From: Burkholderiaceae bacterium
GTDB taxonomy: Bacteria > Pseudomonadota > Gammaproteobacteria > Burkholderiales > Burkholderiaceae_C
NCBI GenBank assembly: GCA_019745555.1
Contig: JAIESX010000001.1
Coordinates: forward strand, 186,001 to 250,000
Direction of reading: 5' to 3'
Length of the DNA stretch: 64,000 bases
Shown: in pieces, positions 23,003 to 33,451 of the stretch
How the letters are laid out: every line of letters begins with the position of its first letter
How positions within the stretch are numbered: the first letter of the stretch is position 1
Program-made: the position numbers and the translations under genes
The notes under the pieces: generated by a model
Databases searched by the model: none
Seen by the model: only the letters and a program-made list of their open reading frames with translations
What the model was told of the DNA's origin: nothing

Positions 23003-23045
23003 GGTGGATGCTCCTTGAGCAGGGTTGAACATGAGCATATGCTGG

Positions 23046-23066
23046 ACCTTGCCATCATGGGAAGGT
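23046..23066 (-). promoter_or_regulatory. CueR operator/promoter for copZ
   Basis: ACCTTGCCATCATGGGAAGGT dyad; minus-strand TTGACC -35 with long spacer. Confidence 0.75.
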
Positions 23067-23122
23067 CAACGGCCCCCGGCAACAACCTTTTTCACATCAA
23101 GGTTGATGCAGCGCAAGGATTG

Positions 23123-23143
23123 ACCCTGCCATGATGGCAAGGT
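23123..23143 (+). promoter_or_regulatory. CueR operator/promoter for copA
   Basis: ACCCTGCCATGATGGCAAGGT dyad; TTGACC (23120..23125), 19-nt spacer, CATCAT (23145..23150). Confidence 0.75.
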
Positions 23144-23156
23144 TCATCATGACGAC

Positions 23157-25373
23157 ATGAACACCACCTCCACCCCCATTTCCCCCGCCACGCTGGACCT
23201 CGGCATCGCTGGCATGACCTGCGCCTCCTGCGTGACCCGCGTCGAGAAGGCGCTCAAGAAGGTACCGGGCGTTACCGAGGCCACGGTCAACCTGGCCACC
23301 GAATCCGCGCGCGTGAGCTACCAGCCCTCGGAGCAGATCGAGGCGCGCCTGCGGCGTGCCGTGCGCGATGCCGGCTACGAGCCCCGGGCCGCCGATGCGC
23401 TGGAACAGCAGCAGGATGCCTCGCCCTGGGCCGGTTTTGCGCCCGTGGCCTTCGGTCTGGCCCTGTCCCTGCCCCTGGTCGTGCCCATGGTGGGTGACTT
23501 CTTCGGCCGGCACTGGATGCTGCCGGCCTGGGTCCAGTTCCTGCTGGCCACGCCGGTGCAGTTCATCCTGGGCGCGCGTTTCTATGTCGCGGGCTGGCAT
23601 GCGCTCAAGGCGCGCACGGGCAATATGGACCTGCTGGTGGCCATCGGCACCACGGCGGGCTGGGCGCTTTCGGTCTGGCTTTGGCTGTTTGCCGGCCATG
23701 AGGGTATGCCGCATCTGTATTTCGAGGCCTCGGCCGTGGTGGTGACCCTGGTGCTGCTGGGCAAGTGGCTGGAGGCCCGGGCCAAGCGCCAGACCACGGC
23801 GGCCATCCGCGCCTTGCATGCGCTGCGGCCGGACGTGGCGCATCTGATCGGCCCGGACGGTGAGGTGGACGTGCCCGTGGCCGAGGTGCTGGTGGGTGAC
23901 CGCATCGTGGTGCGGCCGGGCGAGCGTTTTCCGGTCGACGGTATCCTGCTCGAAGGTCACACCCAGGTCGACGAATCCATGCTGACCGGCGAGCCCCTGC
24001 CCGTGGCCAAGGACGCCGGCGAGCGGCTCACCGGTGGTTCGATCAACGGCGAAGGCCGCATCGTGATGCAGGTCGCGGCGGTGGGCAGCGAAACCGTGCT
24101 GGCGCGCATCATCCGTCTGGTCGAGGACGCCCAGGCGGCCAAGGCGCCGATCCAGCGCCTGGTGGACCAGGTGTCAGCGGTTTTCGTGCCCGTGGTGCTG
24201 CTCATCGCCCTGGCCACATTGGCGGGCTGGCTGATGGCGGGACACCCGCTGGAACATGCCGTGATACATGCGGTTGCTGTGCTGGTCATCGCCTGTCCCT
24301 GTGCCCTGGGACTGGCCACGCCGGCGGCCATCATGGCGGGTACGGGGGTGGCGGCGAAGCACGGCATCCTGATCAAGGACGCGCAAGCCCTGGAAATTGC
24401 GCACCGTGTCGACACCGTGGCTTTCGACAAGACGGGCACGCTGACCGTGGGCCAGCCGCGCCTGACGGCTTTCGAGGTGGCGCCCGGCGGGGACGAAGCG
24501 CAGCTGCTGGCCGCCGCGGCCAGCCTGCAAAGCGGCAGCGAGCATCCGCTGGCCCGTGCCGTGGTGCAGGCCGCGCAGACGCGCGGTATGGCCATCGAGG
24601 CGCCGGACAACGTGCGCGCCGTGCCGGGCCGTGGCAGCGAGGGTGAGGTCGGCGTGCGGAGCTATCTGGTCGGCAGCCTGCGCTGGATGGATGAGCTGCG
24701 TGTCGCCCTGGGCCCGTTGGCTGCGCGTGCGGCCGTGCAGCAGCAGCAGGGCGCCACGGTCTCGGCCCTGGTCGAACGCACCACCGAAGGATTGACGCTG
24801 CGTGCCCTGCTGGCCTTCGGCGACGAGCCCAAGCCCGGAGCGAAGGAGGCGCTGGCCGCGCTGCGTGCGCGCGGTATCCGAACGGTGATGATCTCGGGCG
24901 ACAACCGCGGTGCGGCCGAGGCCATGGCGCGGCGCCTGGGCCTGCGGCCCGAAGAGGGCGAGGTGCTGGCCGAGGTGCTGCCCGGCGACAAGGCGGCCCG
25001 TGTCACCGAACTGAAACAGGGCGGTCATGTTGTGGCCATGGTGGGTGATGGCGTCAATGACGCGCCGGCCCTGGCGGCCGCCGATGTGGGCTTGGCCATG
25101 GGCAACGGCACGGACGTGGCCATGCACGCGGCCGGCATCACCCTGATGCGTGGCGACCCGCTGCTGGTGGCGGGGGCGTTCTCGGTCTCGGACCGCACGG
25201 TGGCCAAGATCCGGCAGAACCTGTTCTGGGCCTTCATCTACAACGTGGCGGGCATCCCGCTGGCAGCCTTGGGTTATCTGAGCCCGGTGATCGCCGGCGC
25301 AGCCATGGCCCTGAGTTCGGTCAGCGTGATGAGCAACGCCCTGCTGCTGCGGCGCTGGCGGCCGACGCGCTGA
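23157..25373 (+). CDS. copA: Cu(I)-translocating P-type ATPase
   Basis: GMTCASC HMA motif, CPC ([12 protein letters not shown]), [17 protein letters not shown]. Confidence 0.95.
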   Translation: MNTTSTPISPATLDLGIAGMTCASCVTRVEKALKKVPGVTEATVNLATESARVSYQPSEQIEARLRRAVRDAGYEPRAADALEQQQDASPWAGFAPVAFGLALSLPLVVPMVGDFFGRHWMLPAWVQFLLATPVQFILGARFYVAGWHALKARTGNMDLLVAIGTTAGWALSVWLWLFAGHEGMPHLYFEASAVVVTLVLLGKWLEARAKRQTTAAIRALHALRPDVAHLIGPDGEVDVPVAEVLVGDRIVVRPGERFPVDGILLEGHTQVDESMLTGEPLPVAKDAGERLTGGSINGEGRIVMQVAAVGSETVLARIIRLVEDAQAAKAPIQRLVDQVSAVFVPVVLLIALATLAGWLMAGHPLEHAVIHAVAVLVIACPCALGLATPAAIMAGTGVAAKHGILIKDAQALEIAHRVDTVAFDKTGTLTVGQPRLTAFEVAPGGDEAQLLAAAASLQSGSEHPLARAVVQAAQTRGMAIEAPDNVRAVPGRGSEGEVGVRSYLVGSLRWMDELRVALGPLAARAAVQQQQGATVSALVERTTEGLTLRALLAFGDEPKPGAKEALAALRARGIRTVMISGDNRGAAEAMARRLGLRPEEGEVLAEVLPGDKAARVTELKQGGHVVAMVGDGVNDAPALAAADVGLAMGNGTDVAMHAAGITLMRGDPLLVAGAFSVSDRTVAKIRQNLFWAFIYNVAGIPLAALGYLSPVIAGAAMALSSVSVMSNALLLRRWRPTR

Positions 25374-25483
25374 TCGGCGAAACAGCGCGGTCTCTACGTG
25401 GTATTACCGCCGCAACATAAGTGGGCGCTCCCCTAGAATTTCAGGGTTAGGCCCCTGCCTGCCGGGCCCCAGGAGGAGTTTCC

Positions 25484-27088
25484 ATGAGCACCAAGCTGTT
25501 TGCCCTCATGCGCCAGTTCACCGTCCGTTTCCGCATGATCGGCGCGATCGGTGTCGTGATGGGCCTGTTGACCCTGGTGGGCGGCGCGGGCATGTTCGGC
25601 ATGTTCCGTATCCACCAGCTCAGCGCCGAGGTCATCGACGAGTCCATGGCCGTGGTCGACCGCGTGGCCAGCCTGCGCTTCGACATGGCCCAGGTCCGGC
25701 GCTACGAGAAGGAGATGATCATCCAGTACGAGAAACCGGAGCTGATCCGCCAGCTTCGCACGCGCTGGGATGCCGATGTGCAGAAGATCGAACAGAAGGG
25801 GGCCGATCTGGCCACGGTGATCTCTGAGGAGCGTCGCCCGCAGCTGCAGAAGGCACTGGAGTTCCTCAAGAGCTACCGCACCATGTTCACGGGCATCACC
25901 CGCCAGCTCGAGGACAGTGCCTACGAGACAGCCACCATTGCCAACCGCATGAGTGCGCGTGCGGTGGGCGAGTTCGAGGAGGCCGACAAGCTGCTGACCC
26001 AGATCGACCAGGGCGTGCGCGCCGAGGCCGAGGTTTCCAACGCCAGCCGCAACGCCATGCTGGACCGCATGCTCTTCATCTTTGCCGCCCTGGTGGTGCT
26101 GGCCCTGGCCATCGTGGTGCCGCTGACCCTGCTGAACATGCAGGCCATCTGCCGTCCGCTGGAGCAGGCGCGTCAGCTGGCCCAGGCCATCGCCAGTGGC
26201 GACCTCTCGCAGCGCATGCAGGTGCAGGGACGCGACGAGGTAGCCGATCTGCAGCGCGCGCTGGAGCAGATGCGCGACAGCCTCTCGGGCATCGTCGGCC
26301 AGCTGCGTGAGGCTGGCGAGAGCATCGCCACGGCCAGCCGCGAGATCGCCACCGGCAACCAGGACCTGTCCAGCCGGACCGAGCAGACCGCCAGCAATGT
26401 GCAGCGGACGGTGAGTGCCATCAGCGCGCTCAGCGGCACCGTGCAGCAGACCGCGGGCTCCGCCCAGACGGCCAACCAGCTCGTGGCCACGGCCTCGCAG
26501 GCCGCGCAGCGCGGTGGCTCGGTGGTGACGCAGGCGGTGCAGAGCATGCACAGCATTTCGCAGTCCAGCCGCAAGATCAATGACATCATCGGCGTGATCG
26601 ACGGCATCGCCTTCCAGACCAATATCCTGGCGCTCAACGCGGCCGTGGAAGCTGCGCGTGCCGGCGAGCAGGGCCGCGGCTTTGCCGTCGTGGCCAGCGA
26701 GGTGCGCAGCCTGGCCGGGCGCAGCGCCGAGGCGGCCAAGGAGATCAAGACCCTGATCGGTGCCAGCGTGACGGCCGTGGACGGCGGCGTGCGCCAGGTC
26801 GAGGAGGCCGGGACCGTGATGCAGGAGATCGTGTCCGGGGTGCAGCGCGTGCGCGACATCATTGGCGAGATCACCGTGGCAGCCGACAGCCAGTCCAGCG
26901 GCATCGGTGCGGTCAACGGCTCCGTGCAGGAGATCGATCGCATGACGCAGCAGAACGCCGCCCTTGTGGAAGAGTCGGCCGCTGCGGCCGAGTCCATGCG
27001 CGAGCAGGCCGACCGGCTGGCCCAGATCGTGCGCCAGTTCCGCCTGGAAAGCCAGGCCCGCGGCGGTGCCCCGCTGCTGCTGAGCTGA
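25484..27088 (+). CDS. Methyl-accepting chemotaxis protein
   Basis: HAMP region and MCP hairpin tip [55 protein letters not shown]. Confidence 0.96.
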   Translation: MSTKLFALMRQFTVRFRMIGAIGVVMGLLTLVGGAGMFGMFRIHQLSAEVIDESMAVVDRVASLRFDMAQVRRYEKEMIIQYEKPELIRQLRTRWDADVQKIEQKGADLATVISEERRPQLQKALEFLKSYRTMFTGITRQLEDSAYETATIANRMSARAVGEFEEADKLLTQIDQGVRAEAEVSNASRNAMLDRMLFIFAALVVLALAIVVPLTLLNMQAICRPLEQARQLAQAIASGDLSQRMQVQGRDEVADLQRALEQMRDSLSGIVGQLREAGESIATASREIATGNQDLSSRTEQTASNVQRTVSAISALSGTVQQTAGSAQTANQLVATASQAAQRGGSVVTQAVQSMHSISQSSRKINDIIGVIDGIAFQTNILALNAAVEAARAGEQGRGFAVVASEVRSLAGRSAEAAKEIKTLIGASVTAVDGGVRQVEEAGTVMQEIVSGVQRVRDIIGEITVAADSQSSGIGAVNGSVQEIDRMTQQNAALVEESAAAAESMREQADRLAQIVRQFRLESQARGGAPLLLS

Positions 27089-27137
27089 CCCTGCGGCCCG
27101 TTCACGGCCGGGAAACCGGCCGCAACCGGGCCTGAGC

Positions 27138-27151
27138 TTGACGAACATCAA
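27138..27151. promoter_or_regulatory. FNR/DNR-like box upstream of hemerythrin gene
   Basis: TTGACGAACATCAA versus TTGATNNNNATCAA (9/10 defined positions). Confidence 0.6.
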
Positions 27152-27213
27152 GCCCCGACATGCGGGGCCGTGCCATCCTGCAGACCTCATCTGATCCGAT
27201 CAGGAGGTTTGCC

Positions 27214-27798
27214 ATGGCCCCCCAAAGCGTACGCATCATTCACGAGGAGCATGCCGCCCTGGCGGCCATGCTGCAGTCGCTGCGCATGATGATCCAGCGC
27301 GGCCCGGGCGATGCGCCGGAGCAGTTCTTCGACGTACTGCGTGCCATGCTCTTCTACATCGACGAGTTTCCCGAGCGCCAGCATCACCCCAAGGAATCCA
27401 GCCTGCTGTTTCCGCCCTTGCGCGCGCGGGCGCCGCATCTGCAGGGCACGCTGGAGCGGCTGGAGCGTGACCATGACCGCGGCGAGGCTGCGGTGCGCGA
27501 GCTGCAGCACCTGCTGCTGGCCTGGGAGCTGCTGGGCGAGTCGCGCCGCAGCGCCTTCGAGGTGGCCATGCTGCGCCACCTGGACTTCTACCTGGAGCAC
27601 ATGCGGGTCGAGGAGGCCGAGGTGCTGCCCGAGGCCGTGCGGCACCTGACGCCGCAGGACTGGGCCGTCCTGGACGCCGCCTTCGCCACCAACCAGGACC
27701 CGCTGACCGGCAAGTACCCGCGCGATCCGCTCTACGACCGCCTGTTCACGCGCATCGTCATGCGCACGCCGGCGCCGATCGGGGTCGGCGCGGGCTGA
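27214..27798 (+). CDS. Hemerythrin domain-containing protein
   Basis: IIHEEHAALAAML, PERQHHPKESSLLFPPL, HLDFYLEHMRVEEAEVLPEA iron-ligand pattern. Confidence 0.9.
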   Translation: MAPQSVRIIHEEHAALAAMLQSLRMMIQRGPGDAPEQFFDVLRAMLFYIDEFPERQHHPKESSLLFPPLRARAPHLQGTLERLERDHDRGEAAVRELQHLLLAWELLGESRRSAFEVAMLRHLDFYLEHMRVEEAEVLPEAVRHLTPQDWAVLDAAFATNQDPLTGKYPRDPLYDRLFTRIVMRTPAPIGVGAG

Positions 27799-27805
27799 GC
27801 CGGCC

Positions 27806-30800
27806 CTAGCCCGTTGCCTTGATGCGTCGGCCCGAGAACCACAGTACGTAGAGCACGGGCAGCACGACCAGCGTGAGCAGGGTGGCGGTGACCAGGCCGC
27901 CGATGACCACGATGGCCAGCGGGCGTTGCGTTTCCGAGCCGATGTCCTGCGACAGCGCCATCGGCAGCAGGCCCAGCGCGGCCAGCATGGCGGTCATCAG
28001 CACGGTGCGCAGACGCTGCATGGACCCCTGGCGTGCGGCCTCCAGCACGCTGTGGCCGGCGTTGCGCAGCTGCTGGAACACCGCGAGCATGACCACGCCA
28101 TTGAGCACGGCCTGGCCCGAGAGCGCGATGAAGCCGATGGCGGCCGAGACCGAGAGCGGGATGTCGAAGATCCACAGCGCGATGAAGCCTCCGATCAGCG
28201 CCAGCGGCACGTTGACCAGGATCAGCACCGCCTTCTGGAACGAGCCGAAGGCGTCGAACAGCAGCACGAAGATCAGCAGCAGCGAGATCGGGACGACGAC
28301 GGAGAGACGCTGCATGGCGCGCTCCTGGTTCTCGAATTCACCCGACCAGTTGATGGCGTAGTTCGCAGGCACCTTGACGTTCTCGGCCACGCGGGCTTTC
28401 ATGTCTTTCACCACCGAGCCCATGTCGCGGTCGCGGATGAAGATGCCGATGGCCATGGTGCGCCGCCCGCCCTCGCGGGCGATGTTCATGGCCCCGCTGG
28501 TTTCGCGGATCTCGGCCACCGCGCCCAGCGTGGTGTAGCCCCCACCAGGCACCGGGATGGGCGTGGAGGCCAGCCGCGCGATGGCGCGCTGCTCGGCCGG
28601 CAGGCGCACGGCCACCGAGAAGCGGCGCTCGCCTTCCCAGATCTGGGTCGCGGCCTTGCCGGCCAGGGCGGCCTCGATCACGTCCTGCACATCGCCCACA
28701 TTGAGGCCCTGGCGCGCCGCGCGGTCGCGGTCGATGTCGATCACCAGCTGTGGCAGGTCGCCCAGGCGGTCGATCTCGGCGCGGTAGACGCCGGCCACCT
28801 GCCTCACCTCGGCCTCGATGGCCTCGGTGGTACGGCGCAGCTCGACGAGGTCGTCCCCCGCTACCTTGATCACGATCTGGCCGTCGATCTGCGAGATCGA
28901 CTCCAGCACGTTGTCGCGGATGGGCTGCGAGAACACGGGCACCAGACCCGGGATGGCCGTGACCGCGCGCTCCATGTCCAGGATCAGCTGCTCGCGGGTC
29001 AGGCCCTTGCGCCACTGTTCGGGTGGTTTCACGTCGACGAAGACCTCGGCCATGCTGATCGTCTTGGGGTCGGTGCCGTCCTCGGGCTGGCCGGCCTTGG
29101 AGACTGTGGTGCGCACCTCGGGTACGGTCAGCAGGGCCTCGCGCGCGGTGCGCAGCATGCGCGCGGCCTCGTCGTTGGAGACGCTGGCGGGCAGGCGCAG
29201 GTTGACCCAGATCGTGCCCTCGTTGAGCTCGGGGAGAAACTCCGAGCCCAGGCGCGACGCCGCGCCCAGGCCCACGGCGAAGGCGGCCAGCGCGATCACG
29301 ACCACCTTGCGCTGGTGGCTCAGTGCCCAGTCCAGCACCGGCGCATACAAGCCCTTGGCGGTGCGCAGCACGCGGTTGTCGCCGTGCGGCAGCTTGCGAC
29401 GCAGCATCCAGTAGGCCAGCAGCGGCACCAGGGTCAGGGAGAAGATCAGCGAGCCGATCAGCGCCGTGGTCACCGACAGTGCCATGGGCTGGAAGATGCG
29501 GCCTTCATGCCGCTGCAGCGCGAAGATGGGAATATGGGCCGCGATGATGATCAGCATGGAGAACAGCGTGGGGCGACCGACCTCGCTGGCGGCGTCGATG
29601 ATCACCTGTTTACGCTCGCTCTCCGAGAGGTTTTCGCGGTTCTGCTCCAGCCGGTGCATGATGTTCTCGATCACGATCACCGCACCGTCGACGATGATGC
29701 CGAAGTCCATCGCGCCCAGCGAGAGCAGGTTGGCCGGTACACCCATGATCTTCAGACCCATGAAGGTGGCCAGCAAGGAGAGCGGGATGATCACCACCAC
29801 GGCCAGGCTGGCGCGCAGGTTGGACAGGAAGATGTAGAGCACCAGGGAGACCAGCAGGGCGCCCTCGACCAGGTTGCGGAATACCGTGGACAGGGTCTTG
29901 CCCATCAGCCACGAGCGGTCGTAATAGGGTTCGATCTGCACGCCCGGCGGCAGGCCGCGCGCGTTGAGCTCGGCCACCTTGGCCTTGACGCCCTTGAGCA
30001 CTTCGCTCGCGTTCTCGCCCTTGCGCATGACGACCATGCCGGTGACGATGTCGTCGTCCCCGTCCTGGCCCACTGTGCCCAGGCGCGGCACGGCACCGAT
30101 CTGCACCCGTGCCACGTCGCGGATCAGGATGGGCGTGCCGTTGCGCGTGGCGACCACGATGCTGCCGATGTCGTCGGCCGAGCGCAGCAGGCCGATGCCG
30201 CGGATCGCATACTGCTGCACGCCCTGGGCCACATAGCTGCCGCCGGCGTTCGAGTTGCCACGCTCCAGCGCGTCGAGCAGCTGCTGGAAGCTCAGGCCGT
30301 AGACGCGCAGGCGGTCCAGGTCGGGCTGCACCTCGTACTGCTTGATGTAGCCGCCCATGGTGACCACATCGGCGATGCCTGGCACCTGGCGCAGCGCGCG
30401 CTCCACCACCCAGTCCTGCAGGGTGCGCAGCTCGGTGGTGGACAGGCCGTCGCCGCGCAGGCGGTAGCGCAGCACCTCGCCGACCGGTGTGGCATTGGGG
30501 GCGATGTTGGCTTCCACACCCGGCGGCAGGCTCACGCTGCGCAGGCGCTCGTTGACCTGCTGGCGTACCTCCAGCACCTTGGCCGCGTCGTCATAGGTGA
30601 TGACGGTGAAGGACAGGCCGAACTGCGTGTGCGAGAACAGGCGGATGGCGTTGGGCAGGCCCGAGAGCGCGGTCTCGATGGGCAACGTGACCTGCTTCTC
30701 CACCTCTTCGGCCGCGCGGCCCGGGTAGAGCGCGATCACCGTGACCTGGGTATCGGTCACATCCGGAAAGGCCTCGACCGACAGGTTCTTGAAGGCGATC

Positions 30801-30880
30801 ACGCCGGCCATGGCGAAAAGCAGGGTGCCCAGCACGATGAACAGTGGCTGGTGCACCGCGTAGTGGATGAGCCGTCTCAT
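27806..30880 (-). CDS. czcA: Heavy-metal efflux RND permease, CzcA-type
   Basis: HME-RND family; TM4 motif AMDFGIIVDGAVIVIEN. Confidence 0.9.
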   Translation of the reverse strand: MRRLIHYAVHQPLFIVLGTLLFAMAGVIAFKNLSVEAFPDVTDTQVTVIALYPGRAAEEVEKQVTLPIETALSGLPNAIRLFSHTQFGLSFTVITYDDAAKVLEVRQQVNERLRSVSLPPGVEANIAPNATPVGEVLRYRLRGDGLSTTELRTLQDWVVERALRQVPGIADVVTMGGYIKQYEVQPDLDRLRVYGLSFQQLLDALERGNSNAGGSYVAQGVQQYAIRGIGLLRSADDIGSIVVATRNGTPILIRDVARVQIGAVPRLGTVGQDGDDDIVTGMVVMRKGENASEVLKGVKAKVAELNARGLPPGVQIEPYYDRSWLMGKTLSTVFRNLVEGALLVSLVLYIFLSNLRASLAVVVIIPLSLLATFMGLKIMGVPANLLSLGAMDFGIIVDGAVIVIENIMHRLEQNRENLSESERKQVIIDAASEVGRPTLFSMLIIIAAHIPIFALQRHEGRIFQPMALSVTTALIGSLIFSLTLVPLLAYWMLRRKLPHGDNRVLRTAKGLYAPVLDWALSHQRKVVVIALAAFAVGLGAASRLGSEFLPELNEGTIWVNLRLPASVSNDEAARMLRTAREALLTVPEVRTTVSKAGQPEDGTDPKTISMAEVFVDVKPPEQWRKGLTREQLILDMERAVTAIPGLVPVFSQPIRDNVLESISQIDGQIVIKVAGDDLVELRRTTEAIEAEVRQVAGVYRAEIDRLGDLPQLVIDIDRDRAARQGLNVGDVQDVIEAALAGKAATQIWEGERRFSVAVRLPAEQRAIARLASTPIPVPGGGYTTLGAVAEIRETSGAMNIAREGGRRTMAIGIFIRDRDMGSVVKDMKARVAENVKVPANYAINWSGEFENQERAMQRLSVVVPISLLLIFVLLFDAFGSFQKAVLILVNVPLALIGGFIALWIFDIPLSVSAAIGFIALSGQAVLNGVVMLAVFQQLRNAGHSVLEAARQGSMQRLRTVLMTAMLAALGLLPMALSQDIGSETQRPLAIVVIGGLVTATLLTLVVLPVLYVLWFSGRRIKATG

Positions 30881-32043
30881 GGCTGGGTGGCTCCGCCGGC
30901 ATCACGGCGCGCACCGGCCTGGGCCAGGCGGAACTGGCGTGCCAGCAGCAGGGCGTTTTCCGTCACCACCTGTTCACCAGCCTGCAGGCCTTCGGACACC
31001 ACGACTTCGCGGCTGCCCTCGTAGCTGAGCTCGACGCGTCGTGGCTCGAACTCGCCAGGGCGGGTCTGCACGAAGACCCAGTGTTGCGTGCCCTGCAGCA
31101 GCGCCGCGGTTGCAGGGATCACCAGCCCGCGCTCGAAGCGGCGTTCGAACACGGCGCTGCCCAGCATCTCGGCCTTGAGCAGGCGCTCCCGGTTGGCCAC
31201 CTGGGCGCGGACCTTGACGGTGCGGGTCTGCGGGTCGATGAAGTCCGAGCTGGCCACCACCCGTCCCTCGAAGCGCTGGCCGGGCAGCACGGGCACCTGC
31301 AGCGTGAAGGGCAGGCCGGGACGCACCAGACCGATCTCGTGGTCGCGCACGTCGATCTGCACCCACAGCGTGGACGGGTCGCTGATGACGAACAGCGGCG
31401 GTACGCCCGGGCCGGCCTGTTCGGGACGCAGTTCCTGACCCGGGTTGAGGTTGCGCTCGACCACGGTACCGGCCAGGCTCGCGCGCAGCACCAGCTGCTG
31501 GTCCACGCTGCTGCTGCTGCCGTAGAGGCGGGTACGGGCACGGGCGCGCTCGGCCTCGGCCTGGGTGCGCTCATGCTCGGCTTCTGCCTGGTCTAGCTCC
31601 TTGCGGGCCACGATGCCGGCGTCGAAGAGTTCGCGCTGGCGCTGCAGGTTGCGCGCGGCCAGGCGCTCGTCAGCCTCGGCGCGCGCGGTCTCGCTCTGGG
31701 CCTGGCCGAAATCGGGCGAGGCCAGCACGGCCAGCGTGCTGCCGGCGCTCACCAGCTGGCCGACATCGGCGCGCAAGGCGGTCACGCGTCCGGCGAACGA
31801 GGGGTAGATGCGCTGGGTGCGCTCCTCGTTCCAGACCACGCGTGCGGGCAGTTCGATGCGCAGCGGTCGGGCAGCCTCGGCGCTCGCCAGGGTCAGCAGC
31901 CGCAACTGCGGGTGACCGGAGGGGTAGCGCAGCTGCTGGCCTTGCATGATGGGTGCGGGCGCTTCCGCAGCGGGCTCGGGGGCTTCGCTGCAGGCGCTCA
32001 GCAACAGGCTGCAGAGCAGCAGGGCGAGGGGACGGGTCGACAT
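30877..32043 (-). CDS. Efflux RND periplasmic adaptor (CzcB/CusB-type membrane fusion protein)
   Basis: Lipobox LLLSACSEA, HlyD-like domain; overlaps the permease start. Confidence 0.88.
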   Translation of the reverse strand: MSTRPLALLLCSLLLSACSEAPEPAAEAPAPIMQGQQLRYPSGHPQLRLLTLASAEAARPLRIELPARVVWNEERTQRIYPSFAGRVTALRADVGQLVSAGSTLAVLASPDFGQAQSETARAEADERLAARNLQRQRELFDAGIVARKELDQAEAEHERTQAEAERARARTRLYGSSSSVDQQLVLRASLAGTVVERNLNPGQELRPEQAGPGVPPLFVISDPSTLWVQIDVRDHEIGLVRPGLPFTLQVPVLPGQRFEGRVVASSDFIDPQTRTVKVRAQVANRERLLKAEMLGSAVFERRFERGLVIPATAALLQGTQHWVFVQTRPGEFEPRRVELSYEGSREVVVSEGLQAGEQVVTENALLLARQFRLAQAGARRDAGGATQP

Positions 32044-32075
32044 GGTGTGTTGTGAAGGGAAAAGCGGTGAGGAAC

Positions 32076-33350
32076 TCAGGGAGTGGCTGCGGCGACAGCC
32101 TGGCCCGTGCGCAGTTGCCAGGCGCCCAGGGCCTGCGCGTGTTCCTTGCGCGCGGCCACGGCGTCCAGCGCGGTCACGCGCAGGGTGCGGCGCGCATCGA
32201 GCAGATCGGTCAGCGAGAGCGCGCCCTTGCGGTAGGCCAGCTCCGCGCCTTCGGCCACGCGGCGTGCACGCGGCAGGATCTCGGCGTCAAACACCGTGGC
32301 ACGCTCGGCCGTGCCGAGCACTTCGTGTTGCAGGCGCTCGAGTTCCTGTCGCGCCTGGCGCCGGGTTCTTTCAAGGGCGTCCTGGGCCTGGCCGAGCTGG
32401 GCACTGGCGCGGCCGATCTCGCCCTGGTAGGCGTAACCCCATTGCAGCGGCATCTGCATGCGCAGCTCCATCAGCGCTGTCGAGGTGCCGGGGTAGTGGT
32501 TGTAGGACACGCCCCAGGTGATGTCTGATTTCTTGAGCGCCGTGCTGGTCTCCAGCGCCGCCTGCGCGGCTTCGACGCGCGCGCGCGCGGCGCGCACGTC
32601 GGCACGTTCTTCGACCAGCGCATCGAGGTCGACGCTGGCGATGCCGGGTGCCGGTGCCGGCCAGTCCGCACGCGCCCGCAGTTGTTGCGGTGTGGCCAGC
32701 GCCGTGATCTGCCACAACTCCAGGGCGGTGCGTTGCCGCTCCAGCTCGGCCTGGCGTCGTTCGGCGCGGGCGCGCTGTGCCTCGATCTCGGTGCGCGCCG
32801 TCTCCTGGGCCGAGAGGTCGCCAGCCTGCAGCCGTCGCGCCGCGATGCGGGCCAGTTCGGCAGCATCACCGTCCAGCTGTGTGCTCGTTTCCAGGCGTTC
32901 CTGCGCGGCCAGCAACTCGTAGAAAGCCGCCAGGGCCGCCACACGCTGTTGCACGATGGTCGCATCCAGCTCCGCGCGTGCGGCATCGGCTGAGCGCTGG
33001 GCCGTCAGCGTCCGCATCTCGCGCTTGTTGCCGCGCTCCCAGGTCCAGTCCAGGCCGAGCGACTTGTCGTAGGTCCGGTCCTGCAGCACGCGGCCGCTGC
33101 CGTTGCCGTTCCTCAGGTCGATCTGGCTCACGCCGGCGGACAGCACGGGCAGGGGCGCGCGGTCGGCGCTCACGATGTCGGCCTGGGCGCCGGCGAGGTT
33201 GCGGCGCGAGAGGGCCACGTCCAGATTGTCCTGGGCGGCCTGCAGAACCTGCTGCAGGCTCAGCGCCTGGGGCGGCGTGCCAGCCGGCTGGGCTTGAAGT
33301 GCGAGCGGCAGCAGCAGGCTGGCCCAGAGCGTTGTCAGGCGAAGGTTCAT
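32076..33350 (-). CDS. TolC-family outer-membrane efflux protein (CzcC-type)
   Basis: Signal peptide, coiled-coil OEP repeats; start at MNLRLTTLWASLL. Confidence 0.88.
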   Translation of the reverse strand: MNLRLTTLWASLLLPLALQAQPAGTPPQALSLQQVLQAAQDNLDVALSRRNLAGAQADIVSADRAPLPVLSAGVSQIDLRNGNGSGRVLQDRTYDKSLGLDWTWERGNKREMRTLTAQRSADAARAELDATIVQQRVAALAAFYELLAAQERLETSTQLDGDAAELARIAARRLQAGDLSAQETARTEIEAQRARAERRQAELERQRTALELWQITALATPQQLRARADWPAPAPGIASVDLDALVEERADVRAARARVEAAQAALETSTALKKSDITWGVSYNHYPGTSTALMELRMQMPLQWGYAYQGEIGRASAQLGQAQDALERTRRQARQELERLQHEVLGTAERATVFDAEILPRARRVAEGAELAYRKGALSLTDLLDARRTLRVTALDAVAARKEHAQALGAWQLRTGQAVAAATP

Positions 33351-33451
33351 ACAGCGAGGGGCTAAGGTGCCCGAGTGTCCGGGCGGCGGCCTGACCAGCG
33401 ACTGACCTCGGGACTGAGGGAAAATGCTTAGGGCCACTCTGCCGCGAGGTC

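Noticed and set aside
29025-29042. GGTTTCACGTCGACG as an additional parS
   Set aside because: Only the left half matches; breaks at ACGTCG and lies in czcA far from the par cluster.
27926-31024. 1032-aa + strand ORF opposite the RND genes
   Set aside because: Antisense shadow of czcA/czcB; His/Asp/Arg/Gln-rich with no domain.
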